This document shows positions 1 to 9,482 of a DNA stretch of 64,000 nucleotides, piece after piece; the first letter of the stretch is position 1, and each line of letters starts with the position of its first letter. Origin of the DNA: Lactococcus petauri. GTDB lineage: Bacteria > Bacillota > Bacilli > Lactobacillales > Streptococcaceae. The notes beneath the pieces are model-generated. The model ran no database searches and was not told the DNA's origin. It was given only the letters and a program-made list of their open reading frames with translations. Where the stretch lies: the NCBI RefSeq assembly GCF_002154895.1, contig NZ_MUIZ01000003.1, positions 288,909 to 352,908 of the forward strand. Reading direction: 5' to 3'. The position numbers and the translations under genes were made by a program.

Positions 1-2324
1 AACATTTTGTGCGATTCTTCTTGATATTCAACAATCGGATTGTTTTGTGCATAACCACGCAAGCCTACAGACTGACGCATTTGATCCAAATGATCGATAT
101 GCTCAGACCAATTGTTGTCTACTACACGAAGGATAACAGCACGTTGGAAGTCAATCTGACGCTCTTTATCGCCCAAGCGTTCCATTTGTGTTGCATAATG
201 TTCTTTAACTTTTTCAAAAAGAAAATCTTTAATTTCTTGTGGGCTTTTACCACGAAGATCTTCAATGCTAAAGACATCCGCTGAAAGCATTGTATTTTCA
301 ACAGTTTCATAAAGATTGAGCAGATTTGCTTCTTCTTGAAGATCTCCTGTTGCTGCATGGCCGTCAACTTGGCGATCGATTGTACGCTTAAACATACCAT
401 ACAGAGCAGGTGTCATATCTTCAGTTGCTACAATCACTTCATGGCGTTGTGCATAAATAACTTCACGTTGTTCACGAATCACATCATCATATTGCAAGAC
501 TTGTTTACGTGAATCGTAGTTATTTCCTTCGACACGTTTCTGTGAACCTTCGATTTGTCGTGTGATTAAGCCAGATTTGATGACGGCATCATCACCACTG
601 ATACGCATACGATCAAGGAAGGCAGAAACGCGTTCGGAACCAAAACGTTTCATTAAGTCATCTTCAAGTGAAAGATAAAATTGAGAGACACCAGCATCCC
701 CTTGACGACCAGAACGTCCACGGAGCTGATTATCGATACGACGACTTTCATGACGTTCAGTACCGATTACCGCAAGACCTTGATATTCTGGATTTGGATG
801 TTCTTTAACACCAGGGCCAAGCTTGATGTCTGTACCACGACCAGCCATATTGGTCGCAATGGTTACCGCACCTTGTTGACCGGCATTCATAATGATTTGT
901 GCTTCACGGAAGTGGTTTTTCGCATTCAAAACTTCATGCGGGATTTTAGCTTCGACCAATTTTTTCGAAATAATCTCAGAAGTTTCAACAGCCACAGTAC
1001 CAATCAAAATAGGTTGTCCCTCAGCATGACGTTTCTTCACGTCATCCAAGACAGCATTTAGTTTTGCTTCAAGGGTTGGATAAAGCAAGTCTGGATGGTC
1101 CACACGACGGATTGGGCGGTTCGTTGGAATCGGAATAATTTGAATATTATAGATTTCACGGAACTCTTCTTCTTCCGTTTTCGCTGTACCAGTCATCCCT
1201 GACAATTTTTTGTACATACGGAAGTAGTTTTGAATCGTAATTGAAGCCATGGTTTTAGATTCATCTTGAATCGGCACACCTTCTTTGGCTTCAATCGCTT
1301 GGTGTAAACCATCAGAATAGCGACGACCAGGCATTGTCCGACCTGTAAACTGGTCAATAATCAAGACTTCTTGTTGGTCATCAACCATATAATCAATATC
1401 ATGAAGCATGATATAGTTGGCGCGGAGTGCATTGTCCACAAAGTGAGTCAAGGCAACATTTTCCATGTCATAAAGGTTTTCAATATCAAAGAAACGTTCT
1501 GCTTTATCTATCCCCTCATCTGTGAGTGAAATAGTTTTAGATTGCAAGTCAATCTTATAGTCATCGCCCTCTTCATAGTCTTCACGACCAACCAAAGTCT
1601 TAGCAAACTGATCTGCACGGTAATAAAGCGCAGAAGAGCCCTCTGCTTGACCTGAAATAATCAATGGTGTGCGCGCCTCATCAATCAAGATGGAGTCAAC
1701 CTCATCGACAAGAGCATAGTTGAGCGGACGCTGTACCATATCTTCAAAACGAGTGACCATGTTGTCACGCAAGTAGTCGAAACCAAGCTCAGATGATGTC
1801 GAATAAGTGATATCACAGTTATATGCTTCACGTTTTTCTTCTGGTGACTTAGAGTTAAGGTTAAGTCCAACAGTCAAACCGAGCCAGTTGTATAATTCAC
1901 CCATTTCGGTTGCATCACGTGTTGTCAAATACTCGTTGACTGTTACTACGTGTACACCTTTGCCAGAAATCGCATTTAAATAAACTGGCATGGTAGCTGT
2001 CAAAGTTTTACCTTCACCAGTACGCATCTCCGGAACGTCACCATTGTGGAGGACAATCCCCCCCATAATTTGCACGTGGAAAGGAAAAAGACCAAGGACA
2101 CGTTTTGCTGCTTCACGGCAGACAGCAAAAACTTCATACAGCATGTCGTCAAGACTCTCACCGGCAGCTGCACGTTCTCTAAATTCTTCTGTTTTGGCCT
2201 GCAGTTGCTCATCTGCAAGGGCAGCCATTTCTTCTTCGTATGATTCGACTTTTTGAGCCATTTTATGTAATCTTTTGAGCTCTTTTTTGTCGTTTTCTAC
2301 TAATTTTTTAATAATATTTGCCAT
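1..2324 (-). CDS. secA: Protein translocase subunit SecA (3' end cut off by the window)
   Basis: ATPase motor of the Sec pathway that pushes unfolded preproteins through SecYEG at the cytoplasmic membrane. About 774 residues are present of a family length near 850-870; the C-terminus lies outside the window. The N-terminus ([12 protein letters not shown]) follows a GGAG ribosome site. The first nucleotide-binding fold has the Walker A variant RTGEGKT at about residues 101-107 and, further on, the [12 protein letters not shown]alker B region, both diagnostic of SecA. The gene has its own promoter in the 99-nt gap to plsC. No frameshift is visible in the part shown. Confidence 0.97.
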   Translation of the reverse strand, partial: MANIIKKLVENDKKELKRLHKMAQKVESYEEEMAALADEQLQAKTEEFRERAAAGESLDDMLYEVFAVCREAAKRVLGLFPFHVQIMGGIVLHNGDVPEMRTGEGKTLTATMPVYLNAISGKGVHVVTVNEYLTTRDATEMGELYNWLGLTVGLNLNSKSPEEKREAYNCDITYSTSSELGFDYLRDNMVTRFEDMVQRPLNYALVDEVDSILIDEARTPLIISGQAEGSSALYYRADQFAKTLVGREDYEEGDDYKIDLQSKTISLTDEGIDKAERFFDIENLYDMENVALTHFVDNALRANYIMLHDIDYMVDDQQEVLIIDQFTGRTMPGRRYSDGLHQAIEAKEGVPIQDESKTMASITIQNYFRMYKKLSGMTGTAKTEEEEFREIYNIQIIPIPTNRPIRRVDHPDLLYPTLEAKLNAVLDDVKKRHAEGQPILIGTVAVETSEIISKKLVEAKIPHEVLNAKNHFREAQIIMNAGQQGAVTIATNMAGRGTDIKLGPGVKEHPNPEYQGLAVIGTERHESRRIDNQLRGRSGRQGDAGVSQFYLSLEDDLMKRFGSERVSAFLDRMRISGDDAVIKSGLITRQIEGSQKRVEGNNYDSRKQVLQYDDVIREQREVIYAQRHEVIVATEDMTPALYGMFKRTIDRQVDGHAATGDLQEEANLLNLYETVENTMLSADVFSIEDLRGKSPQEIKDFLFEKVKEHYATQMERLGDKERQIDFQRAVILRVVDNNWSEHIDHLDQMRQSVGLRGYAQNNPIVEYQEESHKM

Positions 2325-2363
2325 GTATTCTCCGTTTACTATCCAATAAGGGATATTTCCTTA

Positions 2364-2392
2364 ATTTTAGCATTTTTAAAGGTTTTTTCCAA
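2364..2392 (-). promoter_or_regulatory. secA promoter
   Basis: On the minus strand -35 TTGGAA (2387-2392) and -10 TAAAAT (2364-2369) are separated by 17 nt and lie about 40 nt before the secA start. Seen by eye; no experimental support. Confidence 0.6.
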
Positions 2393-2423
2393 TAGTTACC
2401 TCAAAAATATCAATACAACTGTA

Positions 2424-3044
2424 TCATTTAGCAACGTATTTGTAATTTGGATCGATTTCCTTATCGAGTTGAGCAAATGCAGCTTCCAAACGGCGATTTA
2501 CTTCTTCGATACCTTCAGCATTTGCTTTTTTAATATCTGAAATATCAATAGGTTCCCCAAAATTCAATTGTACTTTTTCACGCTTAAAAATACCCTTCAT
2601 TGATAAAGGACCTTGATAAACAGCAGGAACAATCCGAACTTTTGCCATTTTAGCGATAATCGTAACACCGCCTTTGAGTTCGTTGGAGTGCCGTGAACCT
2701 GTTGGAAACATGATGAGAGATTTGTCTGATTTTTTTAGCATCTTTACCGGATACTGAATGACTTCACGTCCAGGATTTTCACGATCGACTGGGAAAGCCC
2801 CACATTTTTTAATCCACCACGCAAAGAAAGGATTTTTAAAAAGCTCTTTCTTGGCCATAAAGATAAACTGTTTTGGACGTGTCGCAAAAGCCATGTAAAC
2901 AGGATCAAGAATCATGCGGTGTGGCGCTACCAAAATATAATTCTCAGACTTGTCTGGAATGCGTTCCGTATGATGGTATGTAGCCTTACCATTAAATATG
3001 AAAAGTAAAAAGCGAACTAAACCGCGTAAAAATATATAAAACAT
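2424..3044 (-). CDS. plsC: 1-acyl-sn-glycerol-3-phosphate acyltransferase
   Basis: Second acyltransferase of phosphatidic acid synthesis: acylates lysophosphatidate on the cytoplasmic membrane face. The 206-residue protein has a hydrophobic N-terminal segment (about 1-18), the catalytic HX4D motif (H42-D47, PHRMILD) and a later FPTGSRHS block (113-120) in the place of the usual FPEGTRS. The loss of the glutamate in that block is, as far as I recall, common in streptococcal and lactococcal PlsC proteins, so I do not read it as inactivation. It is a single gene between its own promoter and the secA promoter. PlsX, the enzyme starting the same pathway, is encoded at 23540. Confidence 0.9.
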   Translation of the reverse strand: MFYIFLRGLVRFLLFIFNGKATYHHTERIPDKSENYILVAPHRMILDPVYMAFATRPKQFIFMAKKELFKNPFFAWWIKKCGAFPVDRENPGREVIQYPVKMLKKSDKSLIMFPTGSRHSNELKGGVTIIAKMAKVRIVPAVYQGPLSMKGIFKREKVQLNFGEPIDISDIKKANAEGIEEVNRRLEAAFAQLDKEIDPNYKYVAK

Positions 3045-3074
3045 AACTGTAGAATACTCCTAAAAATATTTAGC

Positions 3075-3102
3075 TTTATAAATTTTATACTATTTACTTC
3101 AA
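3075..3102 (-). promoter_or_regulatory. Probable plsC promoter
   Basis: -35 TTGAAG (3097-3102) and -10 TATAAA (3075-3080) with 16 nt spacing on the minus strand. AGGAG lies about 12 nt before the plsC ATG. Confidence 0.45.
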
Positions 3103-3121
3103 TTTGGCTAGTCAGAAAAGC

Positions 3122-3148
3122 AAAAAAACTCCTTCTGGAGTTTTTATT
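3122..3148 (-). terminator. Terminator after the HAD hydrolase gene
   Basis: Hairpin ACTCC-TTCT-GGAGT flanked by A and T runs, so it could work in both directions. It lies between the stop of the HAD gene and the plsC promoter. Confidence 0.7.
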
Positions 3149-3165
3149 TATCAATTGACTTGACG

Positions 3166-3777
3166 CTAATCAATTTCTAAGTCGAGAATGGTCTGAGGCT
3201 TTTGGAGATGAATTGTTTGGAGCCCCACCTTCTGTGCTCCCACTATATTAGCTAAATTATCATCTATAAACAAAGTTTCCGCCGCCTGTAAACCAGAGTA
3301 TTCTAAAACCTCTTTAAACCCAGCCATATCTGGTTTTCTCAGGTGTAAACTATGTGAATAAAACACCTGTTTAAAGTAAGACTCCAAAGTTCTTCCCGTT
3401 TGTTCTGAGCATCTTTTTTCAAAACATTTTGCATGGATACTGTTAGTGTTTGAAAAGAGAAAAATGTTATATTTTTCAGAAATTCTTTCCAGATAATTCA
3501 TCCGCTCTGAACTGAAATCTTTCAAAATAAGATTCCAAGCTTCTTCTATCGCCTCATTATCCACATCGACTTTTGCTTCTTCTCGAAGGCGGTCACAAAA
3601 TCCTTCTGGTGTAATGAGTCCCAACTCCAAAGCTTCGAAAAAATCCGCCTGTTTTTTCAAGGTGAAATAATCTTCGAAATCTGAAATACCTAATTTGTGG
3701 AATTGCTGTATCATTCTTTCAAAATCTAGATCAAGAATCACACCGCCGAGATCAAAAATGATATTTTTAACTGTCAT
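3166..3777 (-). CDS. HAD-superfamily hydrolase, subfamily IA (YihX-like)
   Basis: A 203-residue haloacid dehalogenase-like phosphatase. Motif I is FDLGGVI with nucleophile D9; the usual second aspartate is replaced by glycine, as in the YihX/epoxide-hydrolase-N-terminal branch. Motif II is FSNTNS, the lysine motif is RKPD and motif IV is FIDDN near residue 165. YihX-type enzymes dephosphorylate sugar phosphates, but the substrate here cannot be told. Its start follows a GAGGACA ribosome site 17 nt after the dtd stop, so it is probably co-transcribed with dtd. Confidence 0.8.
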   Translation of the reverse strand: MTVKNIIFDLGGVILDLDFERMIQQFHKLGISDFEDYFTLKKQADFFEALELGLITPEGFCDRLREEAKVDVDNEAIEEAWNLILKDFSSERMNYLERISEKYNIFLFSNTNSIHAKCFEKRCSEQTGRTLESYFKQVFYSHSLHLRKPDMAGFKEVLEYSGLQAAETLFIDDNLANIVGAQKVGLQTIHLQKPQTILDLEID

Positions 3778-3794
3778 CGATTGTCCTCTGCTTT

Positions 3795-4244
3795 CTATTT
3801 TCGTGCACTTTTTGTATCAATAATTATTGTTACTGGCCCATCATTAATTAAACTGATTTCCATATCTGCACCGAATTCTCCTGCTTTAGTCGGAACAATC
3901 TGGTTAAGCTTTTCATTAAATTTAAGATACATCGCTTCTGCATATGCTGGATTCCCGGCTTGCGAAAAGCTTGGGCGTGTTCCTTTGCGAATATCCGCAT
4001 AGAGTGTAAACTGTGAGATAGAAAGTACTTCGCCAGAGATATCTTGTACAGATAAGTTCATCTTGCCATTTTCATCTGAAAAAATACGCATTTTACTGAT
4101 CTTGCGTACGGCATAATCTAAGTCAAAATCTGTATCTGCATCTTCTACTGCAACGAGAAGTAATAGGCCAGATGTGATTTGATTTCTGATTTTATTTTCA
4201 ATTTTTACTGAAGCTTCTTTAACTCTTTGGATTACTATTTTCAT
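3795..4244 (-). CDS. dtd: D-aminoacyl-tRNA deacylase
   Basis: Hydrolyses D-amino acids mischarged onto tRNA, using RNA-based catalysis in the dimer interface. The 149-residue protein has the family length and its two signature blocks, SQFT (77-80) and NDGPVT (134-139, the cross-subunit Gly-Pro motif). It follows rel, the usual Gram-positive neighbour, but a terminator hairpin sits between them. No Shine-Dalgarno precedes the ATG. Instead TGTTAAAAT ends 6 nt before it, which suggests its own promoter and a leaderless mRNA. The HAD gene follows downstream. Confidence 0.93.
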   Translation of the reverse strand: MKIVIQRVKEASVKIENKIRNQITSGLLLLVAVEDADTDFDLDYAVRKISKMRIFSDENGKMNLSVQDISGEVLSISQFTLYADIRKGTRPSFSQAGNPAYAEAMYLKFNEKLNQIVPTKAGEFGADMEISLINDGPVTIIIDTKSARK

Positions 4245-4250
4245 AATTTC

Positions 4251-4259
4251 ATTTTAACA
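4251..4259 (-). promoter_or_regulatory. Extended -10 box of dtd, leaderless layout
   Basis: Minus-strand TGT-TAAAAT; the -10 hexamer is at 4251-4256 and the ATG begins 6 nt further on (4244). Transcription would start at or next to the A of the start codon. No good -35 is visible. Confidence 0.45.
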
Positions 4260-4284
4260 AAAAAACTATCCAAAAGGACAGTTT
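4259..4284 (-). terminator. Terminator after rel
   Basis: Minus-strand stem AAACTGTCC / GGATAGTTT with a TTTT loop and a run of seven T. It separates rel from dtd. Confidence 0.75.
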
Positions 4285-4298
4285 TTTGCTATTTTATG

Positions 4299-6524
4299 TT
4301 AACCATTGGTCCGTTTAACACTATAAACATCTGGTGTCATCTTAATCTTATCAACAATCAAAGTCAAATCAGATAGATTTTTTATTCCAATAGAAAGATG
4401 GATATTGGCCATTTTTTTATCCTTTGTTGGATGAGCATTAATTGAGATCAAACTTTTTGTTGTATTAGACAACACTTGAACGATATCATTAAGCAGATTC
4501 GGACGATTAAACGCATACACATGGATATTGGCCACGTATTCTTTAGTGAGGTGTTGTGAATCATCCCATTCTACATCAATCAGACGTTTTTCATAATCTT
4601 CTTGACTGCGAACATTTTTACAGTCTGCGCGGTGGATGGAAACCCCTCGACCTTTAGTGATATAGCCGACAATCTTATCCCCTGGCACAGGGTTGCAACA
4701 TTTACTGATATGCACCAACATGCTATCAACGCCAGAAACACTCACACCACCATCATGGCGAATTTTCATGACATTTTTATTTTTGTTTTCGCGTTTGACT
4801 TCGCCCTTCATTAGTTGTTCAGATTCAGCTTTCAGCTTTTCTTTCTCAACTTTACGGCGCTCACTTTCTGTCAAACGATTGAATACAGAAGTTGCTGATA
4901 TTTCCCCAAAACCAACTGCGGCAAACAGGGCTTCACTGTCCCGATAACTTAATTTTTCAAGTACTTCGTCCAGATGTTTTTTATCCAAATATTGGTTCGG
5001 TGTGAAACCATTCTCTGCAAGTTCCGTTTGCAGCATTTCACGACCTTTGTGGATAGAGAGTTCCTTATCTTGACTCTTGAAAAATTGCTTAATCTTGTTA
5101 CGGGCTTTATTGGTCTTAACGAGCTTAATCCAATCACGACTTGGTCCAAATGACGTTTTGGAAGTAATAATTTCTACTTTATCACCTGTTTTCAGAACAT
5201 AATTCAGCGGTTGCATCCGCTCGTTAATCTTCGCACCTGTTGCATGATCTCCCACTTGCGTATGAATAGCATATGCAAAGTCAATAGGACCGGAGCCAGC
5301 TGGCAATTCCTGAACTGCTCCTGTTGGTGTAAACACATAAATTTTGTCGCCAAGAATATCTTCCTGAACTGCTTTAACAAATTCCTCTGCGGAGTCACCT
5401 GATTGTTCTTGAAGTTCCACCAATTCGTTAATCCAGTTTAGTGTTTCCGAAATCTCATGAACGTCAACTTTAGCTTTACGCCCTTGCTTGTAAGCCCAGT
5501 GTGCTGCGACCCCGTACTCAGCAATCTGATGCATCTCATGGGTTCTGATTTGGAATTCCATCGGCCCCTTAGGACCGTAAACCGTGGTGTGAACAGACTG
5601 GTAACCATTAGCTTTAGGGTTAGCAATATAGTCCTTGAAACGCCCAGGCATCGGTTTCCATAAATCATGGATATACCCTAGTGTCGTGTAAACGTCGCTT
5701 GTCGAGTTTGTCAAACAGCGAATGGCAATAAGGTCATAAATTTCATCAAAACGCTTTTTCTTATCGTGCATTTTACGATAAATAGAATAGATATGCTTTG
5801 GTCGCCCATAGATTTCAGCGTCAACTTGTGCATCTTTCATACGCTCATTTAGCTTCTCAATCACTTCTTCAACTAAATTTTCACGCGCTGCACGTTTTTC
5901 GTTCATTAAGCCACGGATACGATAGAACTCTGTTTCATTAAGATAACGGAAAGAGAGATCTTCAAGTTCCCATTTAATGCTTCCAATACCCAAGCGGTGT
6001 GCAAGCGGCGCATAAATCGCCATAGTCTCACTTGAAATACGTTTTTGTTTGTCTGGTCGGAGATTTTTGAGAGTGCGCATATTATGAAGACGGTCGGCAA
6101 GTTTGACCAAGATAACTCGAATATCCTTGCTCATTGCCATCAACATCTTACGGTGATTTTCCGCAAGTTGTTCTTCATGCGATTTGTATTCTACCTTACC
6201 AAGCTTCGTTACTCCATCAACAATATTCGCAATCTCTTCACCAAAAAGTTCCACCAAGTCTGACTGTATAAAGTTAGTGTCTTCAACAACATCATGCAAA
6301 AAGCCTGCCGATACAGTTGCTGCATCAAGCTGTAGTTTAGCTAAAATTCCCGCCACTTGGATAGGATGGATAATGTAAGGTTCTCCGCTTGCACGATACT
6401 GTTCAGCGTGAGCTATTGATGCACACTGTAAAGCTTTACGTACCAGCAAGATATCTTTTTCATTCATGTATGCGGAAGCAAGTTTAACCACTTGATCTCC
6501 GGTAAGATTTGGTTCTGAGGGCAT
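4299..6524 (-). CDS. rel: Bifunctional (p)ppGpp synthetase/hydrolase (RSH family)
   Basis: Makes and degrades the alarmone (p)ppGpp in the stringent response, acting with ribosomes that stall on uncharged tRNA. 741 residues, the normal length. The N-terminal hydrolase half keeps H53 and the HD pair (77-78). The synthetase domain has RPKHIYSIYRKM (241-252), D264 and EFQIRT (323-328). A TGS domain starts around 394 (VFTPTGAV) and an ACT domain occupies roughly 665-741. Both catalytic halves look intact, so it should be bifunctional. The gene is preceded by an extended -10 promoter and ends in a terminator before dtd. Confidence 0.96.
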   Translation of the reverse strand: MPSEPNLTGDQVVKLASAYMNEKDILLVRKALQCASIAHAEQYRASGEPYIIHPIQVAGILAKLQLDAATVSAGFLHDVVEDTNFIQSDLVELFGEEIANIVDGVTKLGKVEYKSHEEQLAENHRKMLMAMSKDIRVILVKLADRLHNMRTLKNLRPDKQKRISSETMAIYAPLAHRLGIGSIKWELEDLSFRYLNETEFYRIRGLMNEKRAARENLVEEVIEKLNERMKDAQVDAEIYGRPKHIYSIYRKMHDKKKRFDEIYDLIAIRCLTNSTSDVYTTLGYIHDLWKPMPGRFKDYIANPKANGYQSVHTTVYGPKGPMEFQIRTHEMHQIAEYGVAAHWAYKQGRKAKVDVHEISETLNWINELVELQEQSGDSAEEFVKAVQEDILGDKIYVFTPTGAVQELPAGSGPIDFAYAIHTQVGDHATGAKINERMQPLNYVLKTGDKVEIITSKTSFGPSRDWIKLVKTNKARNKIKQFFKSQDKELSIHKGREMLQTELAENGFTPNQYLDKKHLDEVLEKLSYRDSEALFAAVGFGEISATSVFNRLTESERRKVEKEKLKAESEQLMKGEVKRENKNKNVMKIRHDGGVSVSGVDSMLVHISKCCNPVPGDKIVGYITKGRGVSIHRADCKNVRSQEDYEKRLIDVEWDDSQHLTKEYVANIHVYAFNRPNLLNDIVQVLSNTTKSLISINAHPTKDKKMANIHLSIGIKNLSDLTLIVDKIKMTPDVYSVKRTNG

Positions 6525-6527
6525 ATT

Positions 6528-6551
6528 TTATTTCCTGTGAAGTAGCTCCAC
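6528..6551 (-). other. Possible 7-codon leader ORF before rel
   Basis: GTG-initiated mini-ORF encoding VELLHRK, preceded by a strong AAGGAGG (6555-6561). It ends 3 nt before the rel ATG. The spacing between the GGAGG and GTG is short (3 nt), so initiation is uncertain. Confidence 0.2.
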
Positions 6552-6648
6552 TTTCCTCCTTGATATATTTTTACTATTCTAACACATTTCTGCCTATAAA
6601 TTTACGCTTTTAGTCCTTAAAGCGCGAGTTTTCGTCTCTTTGTTCGGT

Positions 6649-7404
6649 TTATTTCAACAAATCAAAGTAAGTTGAAAAGGCCGACAAGGCGTAGAGCGGT
6701 GCTGTCTCAGCACGCATAATACGCGGTCCAAGCCCGACAATCTCTGCACCTGCTTGTTCAAATAGCGCAATCTCTTCCGGTGCAATACCACCTTCTGGTC
6801 CAAAAAGCAGCAAAACTTTTTGGCCTGGTTTTAAACTCGCCATACTTTGAGCCAACTTCGCTTGCTCCCCTGCTTTAGCAGATTCTTCATAAGCAATTAA
6901 AACTTGGTCAAATTGAGAAAATGTAGCAACCAGTTCAGACAGTTTTTCAAAAAAACAGATTTCTGGCAATATTTGACGGCGAGATTGTTCTGCAGCACCC
7001 AATACAATTTTATCTAATTTTTCCTTCTTTTTAGCAAGCTTTTTGCTGTCCCATTTGGCCACAGACCATTTGAAGGGCGCAGCCCAGATTGCACTTGCGC
7101 CAAGTTCCGTTGCCTTCTCACTGATAAATTCTAATTTATCGCCTTTAGGGAAACCAAGCGCTACAGTAATGTGAACTGGAAGTTCCGTTTGCACTTCCAG
7201 TACCTCTAATAAACGTACCGTACATAGCTCGCTAGAAACAACTTCGGCAAGGCCCACTTTCCCCTCTTCAAAAACTAGCTGTATCTTCTCCCCCACACTC
7301 GTCCTCATGACTGTAAAAATGTGATGAACAGCTGCCTTATCGTCAATAGTAAAGTCTTCACCAATTTCTGGTTGCTTTTTGAACACAAAATATTGATTTG
7401 CCAT
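6649..7404 (-). CDS. rsmE: 16S rRNA (uracil-1498-N3)-methyltransferase
   Basis: Methylates N3 of U1498 in 16S rRNA using S-adenosylmethionine. 251 residues. The N-terminal part is PUA-like; the C-terminal half is a SPOUT trefoil-knot methyltransferase with GPEGG at 202-206 and GLGPRIMRAETAPLYA at 225-240, both characteristic of RsmE. It begins 2 nt after the prmA stop, so translation is probably coupled. The order DUF3013-prmA-rsmE forms a small rRNA/ribosome modification operon. Confidence 0.95.
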   Translation of the reverse strand: MANQYFVFKKQPEIGEDFTIDDKAAVHHIFTVMRTSVGEKIQLVFEEGKVGLAEVVSSELCTVRLLEVLEVQTELPVHITVALGFPKGDKLEFISEKATELGASAIWAAPFKWSVAKWDSKKLAKKKEKLDKIVLGAAEQSRRQILPEICFFEKLSELVATFSQFDQVLIAYEESAKAGEQAKLAQSMASLKPGQKVLLLFGPEGGIAPEEIALFEQAGAEIVGLGPRIMRAETAPLYALSAFSTYFDLLK

Positions 7405-7406
7405 AC

Positions 7407-8360
7407 TTAACCGCCAATTACCCCTTCACGGTTTTCTGTCTTTTTGAAAATCACACAGTTCCATTCACCTTGAGTCATACGCGTTTCAAGGAAGAAACCA
7501 GCATTTTCTGCGGATGCAATAACTTTATCTGCCTTATCAGCGATGATACCACTCATAATCAAATAACCTTCATCTTTGACGAGACGGAAAGCGTCGTCAG
7601 TCATAAGTACAAGAATATCTGCCAAGATATTTGCTACGATAACTTCTGCTTGTTGCTCGATACCCTCCAATAAATTATTGGCTGAGATTGAAATTTTATC
7701 CGTATTTGGGTTAAGCTCGATGTTTTCACGTGCTACACGCACAGCAACTTCATCAATATCATAGGCATGAATTTCACTTGCGCCAAGATAAGCGCTAGCT
7801 ACAGAGAGCACACCAGAACCTGTACCTACATCCAAGACCGTTTCGCCACCGCGAATTATTTGTTCTAGAGCATAAAGACTCATTTTTGTTGTTGGATGCG
7901 TACCTGTACCAAAAGCCATCCCTGGATCAAGGCGAATCAGCTTCTCCGCTGAAGATTGTGGAGTATAATCTGTCCAACTTGGGACAATCGTCAAATCATG
8001 AGTAATACGAGCTGGTTCAAAATACTTTTTCCAAGCATCTGCCCAATCTTGTTCTGCAAGATTATTTGTACGTACTTCAACGTTGGTCACGTCAAAGCTT
8101 CCTGCTAAAGCATTTACCTTTTGTTCAATATCTGACTTGAGCTCCGTAATTGGCATATTTTCCGGATAATAAGCAGTCACTTCCACCATTTCTGACTGTT
8201 CTACCTGAGGAAGCACTTCTCCGAAAAGGTCCTTGTGATTAAGATAATCTGCACTGTCGTTAATTTCGACTCCTGCTGATCCTGCTTCAACTAAAATATT
8301 ACTGATTGCTTCTTCCGCTGCACGAATGATGCGTACGGTGATACTGTTCCAATTATTCAT
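7407..8360 (-). CDS. prmA: Ribosomal protein L11 methyltransferase
   Basis: SAM-dependent enzyme that trimethylates ribosomal protein L11. The 317-residue sequence has FGTGTHPTT (150-158), the SAM-binding DVGTGSG (177-183) and NILADI (244-249), all typical of PrmA. The start is preceded by AAGGAAGAG. It lies 24 nt after the DUF3013 gene and 2 nt before rsmE, consistent with one transcript. Confidence 0.95.
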   Translation of the reverse strand: MNNWNSITVRIIRAAEEAISNILVEAGSAGVEINDSADYLNHKDLFGEVLPQVEQSEMVEVTAYYPENMPITELKSDIEQKVNALAGSFDVTNVEVRTNNLAEQDWADAWKKYFEPARITHDLTIVPSWTDYTPQSSAEKLIRLDPGMAFGTGTHPTTKMSLYALEQIIRGGETVLDVGTGSGVLSVASAYLGASEIHAYDIDEVAVRVARENIELNPNTDKISISANNLLEGIEQQAEVIVANILADILVLMTDDAFRLVKDEGYLIMSGIIADKADKVIASAENAGFFLETRMTQGEWNCVIFKKTENREGVIGG

Positions 8361-8384
8361 ATTATTGCTATTCTCTTCCTTATA

Positions 8385-8849
8385 TTAATAACGAGGATAC
8401 TTGAAAAAAGTTGTCTCCTCAAGATTTTCCAAACCTTTTTCAAATTTTTCTTGATCAAATTCAAGCATAAATTCTTCTTCATCGGAATTTAAGAAATCTA
8501 TCAAAGCATCTAAACCTTCATCCGCTGTTTCTTGTAAGAACTCAACAAAGTAAGCAATATATTCACGAGATAATCCCTTATCTGAATACGCCACACCTGC
8601 TAAATAGTCTTCTTCTGAAAACTTCGACTTGTTCGGATTATAAAAAATCACAGCATCTTCATAAAGTACATTTTCTTCTGACTCGACACCATCTGCATCC
8701 GAAAGAACAACGCCTTCTGGATTTGCAGCTTCCAAAAGGAAGCTGACTTCGACAGCGAAATTTCTTTTATCCCAATTTATCTCAAAATCATAACTGAAAT
8801 TCTTGCTCAATTCTTCATCTAAAATATCTAAAAAACCGTACTTTGCCAT
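8385..8849 (-). CDS. DUF3013 family protein
   Basis: A 154-residue, very acidic protein with no membrane segment and no catalytic motif I recognise. The sequence resembles the DUF3013 family, small proteins of streptococci and lactococci usually found directly upstream of prmA, as here. The start ATGGCAAAGTACGG follows a GAGG. First gene of the prmA-rsmE operon; a role linked to ribosome modification is only guilt by association. Confidence 0.75.
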   Translation of the reverse strand: MAKYGFLDILDEELSKNFSYDFEINWDKRNFAVEVSFLLEAANPEGVVLSDADGVESEENVLYEDAVIFYNPNKSKFSEEDYLAGVAYSDKGLSREYIAYFVEFLQETADEGLDALIDFLNSDEEEFMLEFDQEKFEKGLENLEETTFFKYPRY

Positions 8850-8936
8850 TTTCTACCTCTTTTTTCTGTTACAAGCAATTTTCTCTCCAATGCTTCGAAT
8901 TAAAATAGCAATTGGGAGTTTAAACGTCGTAATACT

Positions 8937-8960
8937 TTTCTGTTATAATTATAACAGAAA
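8937..8960. promoter_or_regulatory. Perfectly symmetrical divergent promoter/operator
   Basis: A 24-bp perfect palindrome (half-site TTTCTGTTATAA, then its exact mirror) in the divergent gap between the DUF3013 operon and a GNAT gene. Each strand reads TGTTATAAT, an extended -10 box (plus-strand hexamer 8944-8949), so the same bases can serve both directions. It may also be an operator, since half-sites flank both -10 boxes. Confidence 0.55.
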
Positions 8961-8986
8961 TAAAAATTATCTCTAGAGAGAAATAT

Positions 8987-9460
8987 ATGAAAATCAGACC
9001 TATCGAACCCCATGATTTCGCTTATGTGGCTAAAATCGAAAATCAAAACTGGACTTTAAAATCCACACCCTTTGTCATCAACAGCTCTGCTGAGAAAATA
9101 ATGAAGAAAATATTGAAGGGAACACGTTATCTTCTTGCGGAAGAAGAGGGTGTTATTTTGGGTGTTTTAGATTACGGTCCCCGCAATAAGTCTGAATTTG
9201 GTTCACATGTAATTACTTTCGGTGTAATGACTGTAAAAGAAGCAAGAGGAAAAGGTGTGGCGACTCAGCTTATCCAACATCTTATTCACGAAGCACGTAC
9301 CGAAAAATATGAAAAGATTACTATCAATGCAATGTCAAGCAACCCTACAGCAGTAGCTCTCTACGAGCGTCTAGGATTTCAACTTGAAGGGCGACTCAAA
9401 AAAGAGTATTTCATTGATGGTCTCTATGTTGACAGCTTAATTTACGCCTATTATCTCTAG
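8987..9460 (+). CDS. GNAT family N-acetyltransferase
   Basis: A 157-residue acetyl-CoA-dependent acyltransferase of the RimI/PhnO-like kind. The acetyl-CoA binding motif A is visible as EARGKGVATQL around 86-95, followed by a typical SNPTAVALYERLGF motif B near 121-134. Acceptor unknown. The ATG at 8987 follows AGAGAG and lies about 40 nt after the symmetrical -10 box. rarA begins 22 nt downstream, so the two may be co-transcribed. Confidence 0.85.
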   Translation: MKIRPIEPHDFAYVAKIENQNWTLKSTPFVINSSAEKIMKKILKGTRYLLAEEEGVILGVLDYGPRNKSEFGSHVITFGVMTVKEARGKGVATQLIQHLIHEARTEKYEKITINAMSSNPTAVALYERLGFQLEGRLKKEYFIDGLYVDSLIYAYYL

Positions 9461-9482
9461 GTAGTAAGGAGAACCGCTTTAT

